Of a stretch of DNA of 64,000 nucleotides, positions 1 through 9,476 are shown in pieces. The stretch is from CBDCXE01 sp965223725 [NCBI: Nitrospinota bacterium]. GTDB lineage: Bacteria > Nitrospinota_A > UBA7883. Position 1 is the stretch's first letter; every line of letters starts with the position of its first letter. The position numbers and the translations under genes are program-made. Where the stretch lies: assembly GCA_965223725.1 (NCBI GenBank), contig CBDCXE010000003.1, positions 62,001-126,000 of the forward strand, in the 5' to 3' direction. Under the pieces are notes generated by a model. The model was not told the DNA's origin and made no database searches. It worked only from the letters and a program-made list of their open reading frames with translations.

Positions 1-11
1 ACCGGTATTTT

Positions 12-1091
12 ATGAAACTGTATAAACACCTGCTCAACCTGGCCCGGTTCAAGGCCGGATCGACACATCCTTCCTGCGGCCCGATGAAGGTGCAGTGGGA
101 GCTGACCTATAGCTGCAACCTGAAATGCGGCCATTGCCAGATCTGGCAGATACCGGAAGAGGAGATCAAGGCGAACACCATGACCCTGGAGCAGCAGACG
201 AGGATCGTGGACGATCTGGCGGAGAGCGATGTGGGGCATATATCTTTCTCCGGCGGAGAGATGTTCCTGCAAAAGACTGTTTATGAGCTGATCGCATACG
301 CCAAAGGTAAAGGGTTGAAAGTCGGCGGCAACTCCAACGCTTATCTGATCACGCCGGAGATCGCCGCAAAGATCGCGGACGCAGGGCTCGATATGCTGTA
401 TGTCTCGCTGGATGGCGACAACGCCGGGACGCACGACAAGATCCGCGGCGTCGATGGCGCGTTCGAGCGGGCGATTGCGGGTGTGAAAAATATGAAAGCG
501 GCCAAGCCGGATATCAAGATGTTTTTCAACACCACGATAAACCGGCACAACGTGGGACAGCTTACCGGCGTGGCGAAGATCGCGGAGCAGATCGGCATGG
601 AGGGGATCACCGTGGAGATGACCAACACGTTCGACAAGTATTCACCCAACGAAGAGCTGATGCTGACCAACGATCAGCTGCCTTTGCTGCGAAGCCAGAT
701 AGCGGAACTGTTCGAGAAACATCCCGGCCTGCTGCCGCATCCGGAGGGGTATTTCGACGAGTTCGAAACATATCGCAAAAACCCGGACAGTCTCTATCGA
801 TACCGATGTGTGGCCGGTGTGGTGTCGGCGCAGATCCACCCGAATGGCGACCTCTACCCCTGCCCTGTCGCGTTCGAGAAGATCGGCAACCTGACGGAGA
901 ATTCGTTCAAAGAGCTGTGGTTCGGCCAGGCGGCGGATGACCTGCGGCGCGACATCAAAGAGGGGCGCCACCCGATCTGCTGGATCACCTGTGTCAGCCC
1001 ATTGAACCAATATCTGAGCTATCTGACGCCGACCCAGTTTTACAAATTGCTGAAGCCGAAAACGCTGAAGCATATATTGAAAAAAATCTGA
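12..1091 (+). CDS. Radical SAM/SPASM domain protein (first of a tandem pair)
   Basis: A 359-aa protein with the radical SAM iron-sulfur motif CNLKCGHC (Cys35, Cys39, Cys42) near the N-terminus. The C-terminal third is cysteine-rich and SPASM-like (NGDLYPCPVAFEKIGNL, then CWITC), which usually binds auxiliary Fe-S clusters. Family members perform SAM-dependent radical chemistry on peptides or small molecules; the substrate here is not identifiable. The stop lies two bases before the start of a second radical SAM gene, so the two are almost certainly co-transcribed, followed by an SDR enzyme and an O-antigen ligase. The ATG at 12 is close to the window edge, so the upstream operon context is missing. 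Family assignment is firm; specific function is unknown. Confidence 0.88.
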   Translation: MKLYKHLLNLARFKAGSTHPSCGPMKVQWELTYSCNLKCGHCQIWQIPEEEIKANTMTLEQQTRIVDDLAESDVGHISFSGGEMFLQKTVYELIAYAKGKGLKVGGNSNAYLITPEIAAKIADAGLDMLYVSLDGDNAGTHDKIRGVDGAFERAIAGVKNMKAAKPDIKMFFNTTINRHNVGQLTGVAKIAEQIGMEGITVEMTNTFDKYSPNEELMLTNDQLPLLRSQIAELFEKHPGLLPHPEGYFDEFETYRKNPDSLYRYRCVAGVVSAQIHPNGDLYPCPVAFEKIGNLTENSFKELWFGQAADDLRRDIKEGRHPICWITCVSPLNQYLSYLTPTQFYKLLKPKTLKHILKKI

Positions 1092-1093
1092 CC

Positions 1094-2089
1094 ATGAACA
1101 AGCTGGACAATATCCGGAACCTTGGCAGGCTCTACTATAACTATGTCCGCCAGACCGAGGTCGTCCCATCCCTGCCCACCCGGATATGGATAGAACCGAC
1201 CCCGTCGTGCAACCTGGCCTGCGGGCATTGCCCCAACGGGATGGATGTAAAGTTCCCCACAGGGTTGATGAAGATGGAGCTGTTCAAGAGCATTATCGAC
1301 CAGCTGGAAGGCTCGCTGTACGACGTCAACCTTTTCCATCGGGGCGAGTCGCTGATACACAGGCAGCTGCCGGAGATGGTGGAGTATTGCCACAGCAAGG
1401 GGATGCATACCCGGCTGCATACCAACGCCGCGCTGATGACGGAGCAGTGGGCGCGTGACCTTATCGAGGCGGGGCTGTCGTATGTCTCGTTCTCTGTGGA
1501 TGGTTACACGAAGGATGTGTATGACAAGGTGCGGATAGGCGGCGACTTCAACGAGACGGTGGAAAACATACAGCGGTTCCTGAAGCTGAACAACGAATCG
1601 GCCAACGGCGACAAAACATATACGATACTGCAGGTGATGGAGATCGGCGAGGATGAGCCGGGGCGGGAGGAGCGAAAGGTGGCGTTCCGGAATATGTTCG
1701 ACGAAACCTTGCTCGACCGGTTCGTTGTCAGAACGCCCCACAACTGGGCGGGCGACCTGGATGAGTTCGGCGATGGTGTGGGCGACTCCCGGCGGTTTAC
1801 CCCCTGCACATTTTTGTGGTATTCGATGACCATATTTTTCGACGGCACAGTGGCGCCATGCCCCCAGGATTTTTTCGGCAAGATATATATCGGCAACGTG
1901 TCGGAGGAGAGCGTGCGCGATGTGTGGAACGGCGAGCCGATGCGCCAGATGCGGCGGCGAATGAAGCAGAGGAACGTCAGCGGCCTGGCGCCATGCGAGA
2001 CATGCGACATCCTGACACGGAAGACTTTCATGGGCGTGCCATCAAATTACCTCTCCACTTTTATTAAAGACAATCTGCTGGTAAAGTGA
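1094..2089 (+). CDS. Radical SAM/SPASM domain protein (second of a tandem pair)
   Basis: A 331-aa protein with radical SAM motif CNLACGHC (Cys39, Cys43, Cys46) preceded by IWIEPTPS. Its C-terminal SPASM-like segment contains CTFLWYSMTIFFDGTVAPCP and an ending of the form CETCD. It is a distinct paralogue of the preceding gene rather than a recent duplicate, because similarity is confined to family motifs. It begins two bases after the first gene's stop, and its TGA overlaps the GTG start of the next gene (GTGA), so translational coupling is likely. The neighbouring epimerase and O-antigen ligase suggest a role in cell-surface or exported-product modification; this is inference. The substrate cannot be named. 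Confidence 0.88.
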   Translation: MNKLDNIRNLGRLYYNYVRQTEVVPSLPTRIWIEPTPSCNLACGHCPNGMDVKFPTGLMKMELFKSIIDQLEGSLYDVNLFHRGESLIHRQLPEMVEYCHSKGMHTRLHTNAALMTEQWARDLIEAGLSYVSFSVDGYTKDVYDKVRIGGDFNETVENIQRFLKLNNESANGDKTYTILQVMEIGEDEPGREERKVAFRNMFDETLLDRFVVRTPHNWAGDLDEFGDGVGDSRRFTPCTFLWYSMTIFFDGTVAPCPQDFFGKIYIGNVSEESVRDVWNGEPMRQMRRRMKQRNVSGLAPCETCDILTRKTFMGVPSNYLSTFIKDNLLVK

Positions 2090-3135
2090 CCGATAAACAG
2101 GAAAACTGCGGCGATTGCCCCGACGACGCGCCAGAGACCGAGCGTGACGGCAGGATACTGATAACCGGCGCCGGAGGGTTCGTCGGCCGGAGGCTCTGCG
2201 AAAAGCTGGCGGGCAAAGGCCACAAACTCCGGGTGCTGATCCGGAACGATCGCCACGAGGCGTTGTTCAAATCGCTAAACGCGGAGATCTATACCGGCGA
2301 CATACGCGAGCCGGAGGTGGTGGACTGGGCGTGCGACGGGGTGTCCGGCATTTTCCACCTTGCATCCATTGTCCAGCAGGCCGGTGTCGACGACCATGAG
2401 TTTTGGGATACCCATATGACCGCCGTACAAAACCTGCTTCTCTCCGCCAAAAAATATGATGTCAAGCGGGTCGTCCACTGCTCCACCATCGGTGTCCTGG
2501 GCCATATCGACGGAGCGCCTGCAGATGAGACGACCGATTATAATGTGGAGGATATTTATCAGATCACCAAGGCGGAAGGCGAGAAGGTGGCGCTGGAGTT
2601 CCATGCGTTGACCGGGTTGCCGGTGACGGTGGTCCGGCCTGCGGCTGTGTATGGCCCGGGGGATACCCGGCTGTTTAAACTTTTCAAAATAGTGGCCACC
2701 GGCAAGTTTCGGATGGTGGGCGATGGCAATACGCAGATACATCCTGTGTATGTGGACGATCTGGTGGATGGCATGATCCTGGCCTATGAAAATGAAAATG
2801 CTGTGGGCGAAAAATATATCCTGGGCGGCGATGCGCCGGTATCGCTGAACCAATGGGTGAAGATCATCGCCCTTCACGCCTCTGTGGAACTGAAAAACGT
2901 TTCTGTGCCTTACCCTCTTGTCCGGGCCGCGGCGGTCGCTTGCGAGATGGTATGCAAGCCGTTCAACATCGAGCCGCCACTGTTTCGCCGAAGGGTCGAT
3001 TTTTTCGTAAAGAATCGGGCGTTTTCCATCGATAAAGCCAGAAGGGAGCTGGGCTATGAGCCAAAGGTCGGCCTGGATGAAGGGTCGAAGCTGACCCTGG
3101 AATGGTATAAAAAGGAAGGCTGGATAGAACAATGA
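2086..3135 (+). CDS. NAD(P)-dependent epimerase/dehydratase (extended SDR)
   Basis: A 349-aa extended short-chain dehydrogenase. The Rossmann motif GAGGFVG is at residues 28-34, a catalytic Ser/Thr is around 133 (HCSTIGVLGH), and the YxxxK pair is Tyr158/Lys162. The first 22 residues form an extra Cys/Asp-rich leader before the Rossmann strand. It starts at GTG 2086, overlapping the upstream TGA, and ends one base before the O-antigen ligase ATG, so it sits in one operon with both radical SAM genes. Relatives act on nucleotide sugars, sterol-like compounds or dihydroflavonol-type substrates. Location next to an O-antigen ligase favours a sugar or envelope substrate, but the sequence does not settle this. 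Confidence 0.85.
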   Translation: MTDKQENCGDCPDDAPETERDGRILITGAGGFVGRRLCEKLAGKGHKLRVLIRNDRHEALFKSLNAEIYTGDIREPEVVDWACDGVSGIFHLASIVQQAGVDDHEFWDTHMTAVQNLLLSAKKYDVKRVVHCSTIGVLGHIDGAPADETTDYNVEDIYQITKAEGEKVALEFHALTGLPVTVVRPAAVYGPGDTRLFKLFKIVATGKFRMVGDGNTQIHPVYVDDLVDGMILAYENENAVGEKYILGGDAPVSLNQWVKIIALHASVELKNVSVPYPLVRAAAVACEMVCKPFNIEPPLFRRRVDFFVKNRAFSIDKARRELGYEPKVGLDEGSKLTLEWYKKEGWIEQ

Positions 3136-3136
3136 G

Positions 3137-4498
3137 ATGTCTACGCTAATACATAGAGTCATGCTGGCGACTGTCGCCTTGGCGCCGTTGCCGTTGGCGA
3201 GCAACCGTCCACTGTTCTGGGGGATGATCGCCACTATTACAGCGGTTATGCTCATTCTCTGGGGATTGACCACCGCGCTGGACGAGAAGGGCGTCGCCGT
3301 CAGCATTCGCAAGGTTTGGCCCAGCGCCCTGCTGATGGCTGTTGTCGCGCTTTGGGTCTTGATACAGATGGCGCCCATGCCGATCGAATCGCTGGCCCAT
3401 CCATTGTGGGCCGAAGCGGCAAAACAGCTGCCTGACCACCAGGTGTCCAGATCGATAAGCCTGGACCCTTATAAAACAGGGACGAGCCTGATGCGGTTGA
3501 TCACCTATTGCGCCATATTCTGGCTGTTTCTGCAATACTCCCGCTCATCAGAAAACGCCAAAGCCACGGTTATGGTCATAACGATCGCTGGGTTTATTTA
3601 TTCGTTGTATGGGCTGGTGGTCTATTTCAGCGGCAACGAAAGCATCCTTTGGCTAAAAAAATGGGCCTATGAAGACGCGTTGACATCTGTGTTTGTAAAC
3701 CGCAACTCCTTCGCCACATATGTCGGGTTGACGCTTCTATGCTCCATCGTTCTGATGATCGAATTCATGTCCCAGGGTATGAGCAGAGCAGTTTCCGGCA
3801 AAAGTAAGGTCAGATATATGCTGGAGCGATTTACAGAAAAGGGCTGGGTTTTTGTTCTGGTTGTTTTCATCATAACCACTGCGCTGTTGCTCACCCATTC
3901 CAGGGCGGGGTTGATAAGCGCGTTGCTGGGGTTGGGTACGCTGGCCATCGCTCTGGGGTTATCGAGCACGATAAGCCTGAAAAAATCTGTTTTTGGCGCG
4001 GTTATTATCGTCGGGTTGATTGGTGTGGTCTATTCAATCAGCGGGGAGGAGACATCGGAACGTATGGAAGACGTTACCCTTTCATATCAACAAAACAGAT
4101 CGCAACTGAACGAGCAATCCATAAACGCCATCGCCATAAATCCATGGCTGGGCTATGGATATGGCACATATGAAAATGTCGCCGGCATGTTCAGAACGGA
4201 GAAATTTCACCCATACGCCAAGGCGGCGCATAACACATATCTGGAAAACGCGCTGGAGCTGGGGACGCCTGTGGCTATCGCGCTATGCCTTTCCATAGCC
4301 TTGCTGGGCGTAATATGTCTGAACGGTGTTTTGCACAGGAAAAAAGATGTGATTTATCCATCTGTTGGGTTGGCTGCGACGGTTCTGATCGCCGCTCATT
4401 CCCTGGTCGATTTCAGCATGCAGATACCGGCTGTTGCCATCACTTATTCAGCTATCATGGGCGCCGCCTGCGCGCAATCGTGGAGTTCGCTGGAATAG
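3137..4498 (+). CDS. O-antigen ligase / polymerase family membrane protein
   Basis: A 453-aa polytopic inner-membrane protein with about ten or more hydrophobic segments. A large central periplasmic loop ends in the motif HNTYLENALELG around residue 365, which is characteristic of the O-antigen ligase (Wzy_C/RfaL-like) superfamily. Such proteins transfer or polymerise undecaprenyl-linked glycans in the periplasm. It is the last gene of the tight four-gene run that starts with the radical SAM pair. Whether it is a WaaL-type ligase, a Wzy polymerase or a bactoprenol-linked protein glycosylation enzyme cannot be decided from sequence. No clear terminator follows; a tandem repeat occupies the downstream gap. 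Confidence 0.8.
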   Translation: MSTLIHRVMLATVALAPLPLASNRPLFWGMIATITAVMLILWGLTTALDEKGVAVSIRKVWPSALLMAVVALWVLIQMAPMPIESLAHPLWAEAAKQLPDHQVSRSISLDPYKTGTSLMRLITYCAIFWLFLQYSRSSENAKATVMVITIAGFIYSLYGLVVYFSGNESILWLKKWAYEDALTSVFVNRNSFATYVGLTLLCSIVLMIEFMSQGMSRAVSGKSKVRYMLERFTEKGWVFVLVVFIITTALLLTHSRAGLISALLGLGTLAIALGLSSTISLKKSVFGAVIIVGLIGVVYSISGEETSERMEDVTLSYQQNRSQLNEQSINAIAINPWLGYGYGTYENVAGMFRTEKFHPYAKAAHNTYLENALELGTPVAIALCLSIALLGVICLNGVLHRKKDVIYPSVGLAATVLIAAHSLVDFSMQIPAVAITYSAIMGAACAQSWSSLE

Positions 4499-4545
4499 GT
4501 ACGACGAAAGGGGGAGGGTTCGGCGTTTGCTCATAATTGTTCAAA

Positions 4546-4587
4546 ACGTGGGAAAAATGTAAAAATACGTGGGAAAAATGTAAAAAT
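4546..4587. repeat. Two perfect 21-bp tandem copies (ACGTGGGAAAAATGT...)
   Basis: Positions 4546-4566 and 4567-4587 are identical 21-base units beginning ACGTGGGAAAAATGT and ending AAAAAT. They lie in the 193-bp gap between the O-antigen ligase and etfB. A related string (GGGAAAAAAATGTAAAAAAA) occurs at about 56589, just upstream of the ribbon-helix-helix gene. They could be regulator-binding sites or simple slippage products. Confidence 0.85.
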
Positions 4588-4691
4588 TTCTTTCATTCTG
4601 GTCAATCTTGTGGCATTATCGGTGGTCTTGGTTATGGTCGAATAAATCAGGGCGATATTCAATTAAATAAGGGTTTGGGAGATATCGATAT

Positions 4692-5539
4692 ATGAGTGAC
4701 GGATTTAAGATAGTTGTGCTTATCAAGCAGGTGCCGGACACCAGCAGCGCCGCCGGTGTGAACCCGGATGGCACCGTGGATCGCGCCCGGGCGAAGAAAA
4801 TGATGAATCCGTTCGACAAGTTCGCGCTCCAGAAAGCGATAGAGACCCGGGGACGGCCCATGGCGGCGAAATTATCGTCATCTCCATGGGGCCGCCCCCC
4901 GCCATAGCCGTGCTCCATGAAGCGCTGGAGTATGGGGCGGACAGAGGGATTTTGCTCAGCGACCGGCGTCTGGCCGCTTCCGATACTCTGGCCACGGCCT
5001 ATGCGATCTATCGCGTGATCGATCATATTGGTGATGTGGATATCGTGTTCACCGGGTTGCAGACAACCGATGGTGATACCGCCCAGACCGGCCCCCAGAT
5101 CGCCGAGCGGATGAACCTTTCGCAGATAACCTACTGCGAAACCATGGAAATCAAGGATGGAAAAGTGACCGCGGACCGGATCATCGACGGCGGCATGCAG
5201 AAGCTGGAGACCAATGTGCCGGTCCTGATCACCATCGCCAACTCGGCCACCAAGCTGGAGAATAAAAAGTTTGCCAACGTGTTCAAGCTGAAAGAGCTGC
5301 AACGGGATGAAGAGAAACTGGCCGAAAAGGTGGTCACCGTCACATTGGACGATGTGGAGGCGGACGCGACCCGGGTTGGGCTCGTTGGGTCGCCCACGGT
5401 GGTTGGCAAAACATGGAAAATAGGCGAGAAGGGCGGCTCCTGTGTGGTATTCAGCGGCGATTCGCCAACCCACGAGGTTGATTTGCTAATGGATAGCCTG
5501 GTGAAAGATGAACGTGGAATAGAGGAGTATGTTCTGTGA
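4692..5539 (+). pseudogene. etfB: Electron transfer flavoprotein beta subunit, frameshifted
   Basis: The N-terminal part from ATG 4692 reads KIVVLIKQVPDTSSAAG and NPFDKFALQKAIE, typical of ETF beta/FixA. The reading frame is lost near the GGGG run at 4849-4852, then resumes in another frame as GGEIIVISMGPPPAIAV and continues to the TGA at 5537-5539. The shift corresponds to one missing base. Both parts are otherwise fully conserved, so this is either a very recent lesion or a sequence error. ETF beta binds AMP/FAD with the alpha subunit and carries electrons from flavin dehydrogenases to ETF:quinone oxidoreductase. A GGGAG ribosome-binding site precedes the ATG. The TGA overlaps the GTG of etfA. 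Confidence 0.85.
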
Positions 5540-6591
5540 GTGAATACTCAGACGTAGTAGTTATTGCCGATCAGATTCAAAACGATCTGCGACCTGTCAC
5601 CTTCGAGCTGTTGGGCGCCGGATCGAACCTGGCGAAAAAGCTTGGCGTCAGCGTGAAAGCGATCGTTATGGGAAGCAACCTGGACGACATACCGCAGCGG
5701 TTGATACATAACGGCGCCGATGAAGTGTTTGTTGTCGACAAGCCGGAGCTGGCCGACTATACAACCCTGACCTACCGGCGCGCCGCGATCGCCGTGCTCG
5801 ATTCGCTGGATCGCCCGCCGCATATTGTGCTGTGCGGCGCCACCACCATCGGGGCGCGACCTGGCCCCCAGGATCGCCGCCTATTACGAGACCGGGCTGA
5901 CCGCCGACTGTACAGAGCTGGATATCGGCGAATATATACATAAAGGCAAAGCGGACCCGTCGAAGGTGGGCACATACGATAACTGTCTCTATTCGATTCC
6001 GCCCCAGCTTCGGTGAAAGCCTGAAGGCCAGGATCATCGGCCCATGGAAAAATCCACAGATGGCCACGGCGCGCACCGGCGCCTTGATACCTTTCGAGGC
6101 GGACACGAATAGAACAGGGAAAGTCACACCGATTGATGTGGAACTTTGACGAGTCTGATTTTCGCGTGAAAGTTATCGAAACTGTGAGAGAGGTTTCTGA
6201 TTCCATCGATCTGGTGAAAGCCAAAATTGTGGTCAGCGGCGGCTTTGGCCTGGGTGAGGCGGAAGGGTTCGATGTTGTCCGCGACCTGGCTTCTGTTTTT
6301 GACGAAGCGGCGGTGGGGTCGTCGCGCAAGGCTGTGGACGCCGGCTGGATACCTTACTCCCACCAGGTGGGGCAGACCGGCAAGACTGTCCGCCCGGAGC
6401 TTTACATCGCACTGGGCATCTCCGGCGCCATCCAGCATCGGGTCGGCATGAGCAACAGCGCCACCATCATCGCCGTCAATAAAGATGAGACCGCGCCGAT
6501 ATTCCAGTTTGCTCACTACGGTATCGTTGGCGACCTGTATGAAGTTGCGCCATTGCTGAAAGAAAAATTCAAACAGACCATGTCGTCTTAA
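5536..6591 (+). pseudogene. etfA: Electron transfer flavoprotein alpha subunit, three frameshifts
   Basis: Starts at GTG 5536, overlapping the etfB stop. Conserved ETF alpha blocks occur in order but in different frames: the N-terminal domain to GATTIG; then RDLAPRIAAYYETGLTADC after a shift in the GGGG at 5851-5854; then PSFGESLKARIIGPW after a shift near 5997-6005; and finally [17 protein letters not shown] after a shift near 6142-6147. The C-terminal FAD domain is intact, with the signature [18 protein letters not shown] and [10 protein letters not shown]. All three shifts behave as single-base insertions, so the final frame equals the first. Expected length is about 350 aa. As printed the gene cannot give a full protein. 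Confidence 0.87.
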
Positions 6592-6606
6592 AGGAGGTTC
6601 CATATA

Positions 6607-8318
6607 GTGGCTGAGAAGATCGAATATGACGTGCTATTAGTGGGCGGCCAGTCCATCTAACCTGACGCTGGCCCATCGGCTGGTGGATCTGGCCAGTGGC
6701 CCGGTGAAAATCGCTATTGTGGAAAAGGCAAAGAGCATCGGCGGCCACCTTCTTTTCCGGCGCCGCATCGAATACGCGGGTGATAAAGAAGCTGTTCCCG
6801 GATTGGGATAACAGCGATTTCCCGCTGCAGGGGATCTGCGCCGAAAGTTATGTCAGCGTGGTGGGGACCAGGCGATGGGCAAATGTCCCGAGGCTTGCGA
6901 TGCCTTCCTATTTCAAAAAAGAGGGTTATGCCATCCTCAGCATTTCCGAGGTGGCGGAATATATGTCCCGTAAACTTACAGAAAAAGCTGAGGCGAAAGA
7001 TGGCGTCATTGTGGACATCTATCCCGGGTTCGCCGCCAGGTCGATCGTGTTTGATGGTGACCGGGTGGCTGGCGTTGTTGTGGATGGGACCGGTGATGAG
7101 CTGGGCGACACCTGTTATGCCAAGGTCACTGTGTTTGGCGACAAAGGTTTTGTCTCCAGGGATCTGGTATCGAAATTCAACCTTCGCAAAAATCCGCAGG
7201 TTTATTCTGTTGGTGTAAAAGAAGTTTGGGAAACCACCGAAAGCTATGAAGGCAAGGTGTGGCACACCATTGGCTATCCATCGGAGCCTGGCCATCTGGG
7301 TGGTGGGTTTATTTATGGATGCAAAGATAATAAATTAATCGTTGGTATGGTCATGGGCTGCGATTCGCCCAACCCGAATATGCGGCCGCCGCAGGTATTG
7401 CAGGACCTGAAGAAACACCCGTTTATGCAGGAGATGCTGCGCGGCGGCAAGCTGCTTAAGTATGGCGCGGCCATATTGCCGGAGGGTGGCCTAGATTCAT
7501 TGCCAGAGAAATTTGCCGTCGATGGCGCCATGCTGGTGGGCGACGCGTTGGGCACGCTGGATGTGAAGCGTTTCTCTGGTGTGGACAAAGCGATGGAGAG
7601 CGGCTATATCGCAGCGGAGGTTCTGTCTGAAGCGCTTAAAAGCGGCGATTTTTCAGAGAATGGTCTGTCTGGATATAAGCCACGATTGATGAGTGGTTGG
7701 GTGGGCGAAGAGCTGAAAGACGCGCGCTATTTCCGCCGGGCGTTCCACGATTATCCAGAGCTTCTGAACAAATTTATACCGAGGCTGGCCAAGGAGGTTG
7801 ACTCTGGCAAAGACGTTATATTTGCCGGGTTGCAGGCCGGGCTGGCTGATCCTGTAGCGTCACTGAAACTGCTGGGCACCAGAAGGATGATTGAAAACCC
7901 ATACGATCAGGGCCCTGCGAATTATAAGGAAGACCGATCGTATATCAACCCGAACCATGTGGCGCCCCAGCGTGAAATGCCGACCGGGTTTTCACCGGAT
8001 ACTGTATATTCCACGGCGGATGTGGTGTTCTATGCCAACACCCATTACGAAGAAGACAACGATCATATCGACGAGTTCGATGCGCAGGTGTGCGTCGGCT
8101 GCATTGATGAGTATGACAGGGCCGGTAAAGATACTCCTTGTGTGGGTGACTGTACCGCCGAAGTGCATCAGACGCTGGAGAAAGATGGCGCCCGGGCCCA
8201 TGCCATGGCCCTGGAAAACTGTGTGCAGTGCACCACTTGCGAGATCGTATGCCCGAAAACGAACTTGCGGGTCAACGCCGCGTTACATGGATACGGGCCG
8301 AACTTTTCCGGAATGTAG
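6607..8318 (+). pseudogene. ETF:quinone oxidoreductase (ETF dehydrogenase), two frameshifts near the 5' end
   Basis: A strong AAGGAGG site precedes GTG 6607. The FAD-binding start reads EYDVLLVGG, then shifts near 6647-6651 into SPSNLTLAHRL and again in the TTTT at 6753-6756 into SGAASNTRVIKKLFPDW. From there it is open to 8318. The C-terminal ferredoxin-like segment carries the 4Fe-4S cysteines (CVQCTTCEIVCPK and an earlier CVGC). The enzyme is a membrane-associated flavo-iron-sulfur protein passing electrons from reduced ETF to the quinone pool. Total length without the shifts would be about 570 aa, normal for the family. Both shifts are +1. The open part alone (from about 6756) lacks the ADP-binding strand. 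Confidence 0.87.
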
Positions 8319-8320
8319 CG

Positions 8321-8431
8321 CCGTTATGGCGCATCTGACCCTGTCGGGATATGCGATGGCGCCCTTCCTGCGCGACAAAGCAGGAAGTCCAATAGTTTAC
8401 CGATAGGTACAAAAGTGTCGTTCCGGCACTA
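8321..8431 (-). repeat. Dispersed hairpin repeat, copy 1
   Basis: The convergent gap after ETF:QO contains, on the minus strand, GTGCCGGAACGACACTTTTG (8429 downward), the same core as copies near 62.5 kb. Nearby are a GCGCC/GGCGC hairpin (8322-8336) and a perfect 8-bp hairpin CTTCCTGC/GCAGGAAG (8364-8371 with 8380-8387). The right edge overlaps the last bases of the downstream mreB paralogue. Confidence 0.6.
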
Positions 8432-9454
8432 GTTTATCGTCACGTTTTTATAGGTATCCCACTCTTCTAACACTCTGCCCGCGCCGCGGACAACGGCGGT
8501 CAGCGGGTCCCTGGCCCGGAACACCGGCAGCTTTAGTTCTTCGCTCAAAGCTTTACCCAGCCCTTTGATCAGCGAACCACCACCCGCCAGGACGATACCC
8601 CTTTTACCAATATCGTTGATAAGCTCCGGGGTGGTGTTGTCCATCGCTTTTTGTACCGAGTCGATTATGGCGCGCACTGGCTCTGCGATGGCGACCCGGA
8701 TATCCTTGTCTGTCAACACTATGGTCTTCGGTGCGCTTTTCATAACGTCTTTACCGATGACCTTCATCTTCAGCGTCTGCTCCAGCGGGTAAGCCGAGCC
8801 TATCGCCATTTTTATACGTTCACCTTCAAATATGCCGATATCGAGGCTGTGCTCGTGCCGAAGGTAGCGGACGATCGCCTCATCGAGTTCGTCCCCTGCC
8901 ACACGGATCGACTCCACATAGGCGGTGGCGAACATCGATATGATGGCGACCTCGGTGGTACCCCCGCCGATATCGATGATCAGGTTGCCCGCCGACTTTT
9001 CCACCGGCATCCGCGCCCCGATCGCCGCGGCCATCGGCTCTTCGAGCAGCTTGACCTCCCGCGCGCCGGCGCTTTGGGCAGAATCGATGACCGCCTTTTT
9101 CTCTACCTGGGTGATGCCCGACGGCACACCAATGATGATTTTTGGAGCCCGGGAGAAACGGCTTTTGCGCGCCTTGTTGATAAAATACGCGATCATCTGT
9201 TTGGTCGAATCAAAGTCAGCGATGACACCATCCTTCATGGGTCGTACCACCTGCACTGGATCTGGCGTTTTCCCATACATCGCCTTGGCCTGCGCGCCTA
9301 TGGCCAACAGCTTTCCACCCCTCGATAATGTGACAACCGAAGGCTCGTTCAGGATGATCCCCTGGCCCTTTGCGTGCATTAACGTATTTGCAGTGCCCAG
9401 ATCCATTGCCAGGTCCGTTCTGAAAAACTGTTGTATATTATCTAGCCAGCTCAT
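8429..9454 (-). CDS. Rod shape-determining protein MreB, second paralogue
   Basis: A 341-aa actin-fold ATPase. Phosphate-1 motif DLGTANT starts at Asp18, phosphate-2 is [13 protein letters not shown], and the adenosine motif is LAGGGSLIKGLG. MreB filaments under the inner membrane direct peptidoglycan synthesis. This copy is separated from the canonical mreBCD genes by pdxJ and a GAF protein, but on the same strand and only 22 bp after the GAF gene, so it may be the last gene of the same transcript. It is the same length as the upstream MreB but clearly diverged, so it is a maintained paralogue rather than a fresh duplicate. Its separate role is unknown. Confidence 0.93.
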   Translation of the reverse strand: MSWLDNIQQFFRTDLAMDLGTANTLMHAKGQGIILNEPSVVTLSRGGKLLAIGAQAKAMYGKTPDPVQVVRPMKDGVIADFDSTKQMIAYFINKARKSRFSRAPKIIIGVPSGITQVEKKAVIDSAQSAGAREVKLLEEPMAAAIGARMPVEKSAGNLIIDIGGGTTEVAIISMFATAYVESIRVAGDELDEAIVRYLRHEHSLDIGIFEGERIKMAIGSAYPLEQTLKMKVIGKDVMKSAPKTIVLTDKDIRVAIAEPVRAIIDSVQKAMDNTTPELINDIGKRGIVLAGGGSLIKGLGKALSEELKLPVFRARDPLTAVVRGAGRVLEEWDTYKNVTIN

Positions 9455-9476
9455 ATTACTTCTAAGATTTATTTTG

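Noticed and set aside
4845-6760. Programmed ribosomal frameshifting in the ETF genes
   Set aside because: Six shifts in different contexts and both directions cannot be programmed; no slippery sequence plus structure pattern is seen.
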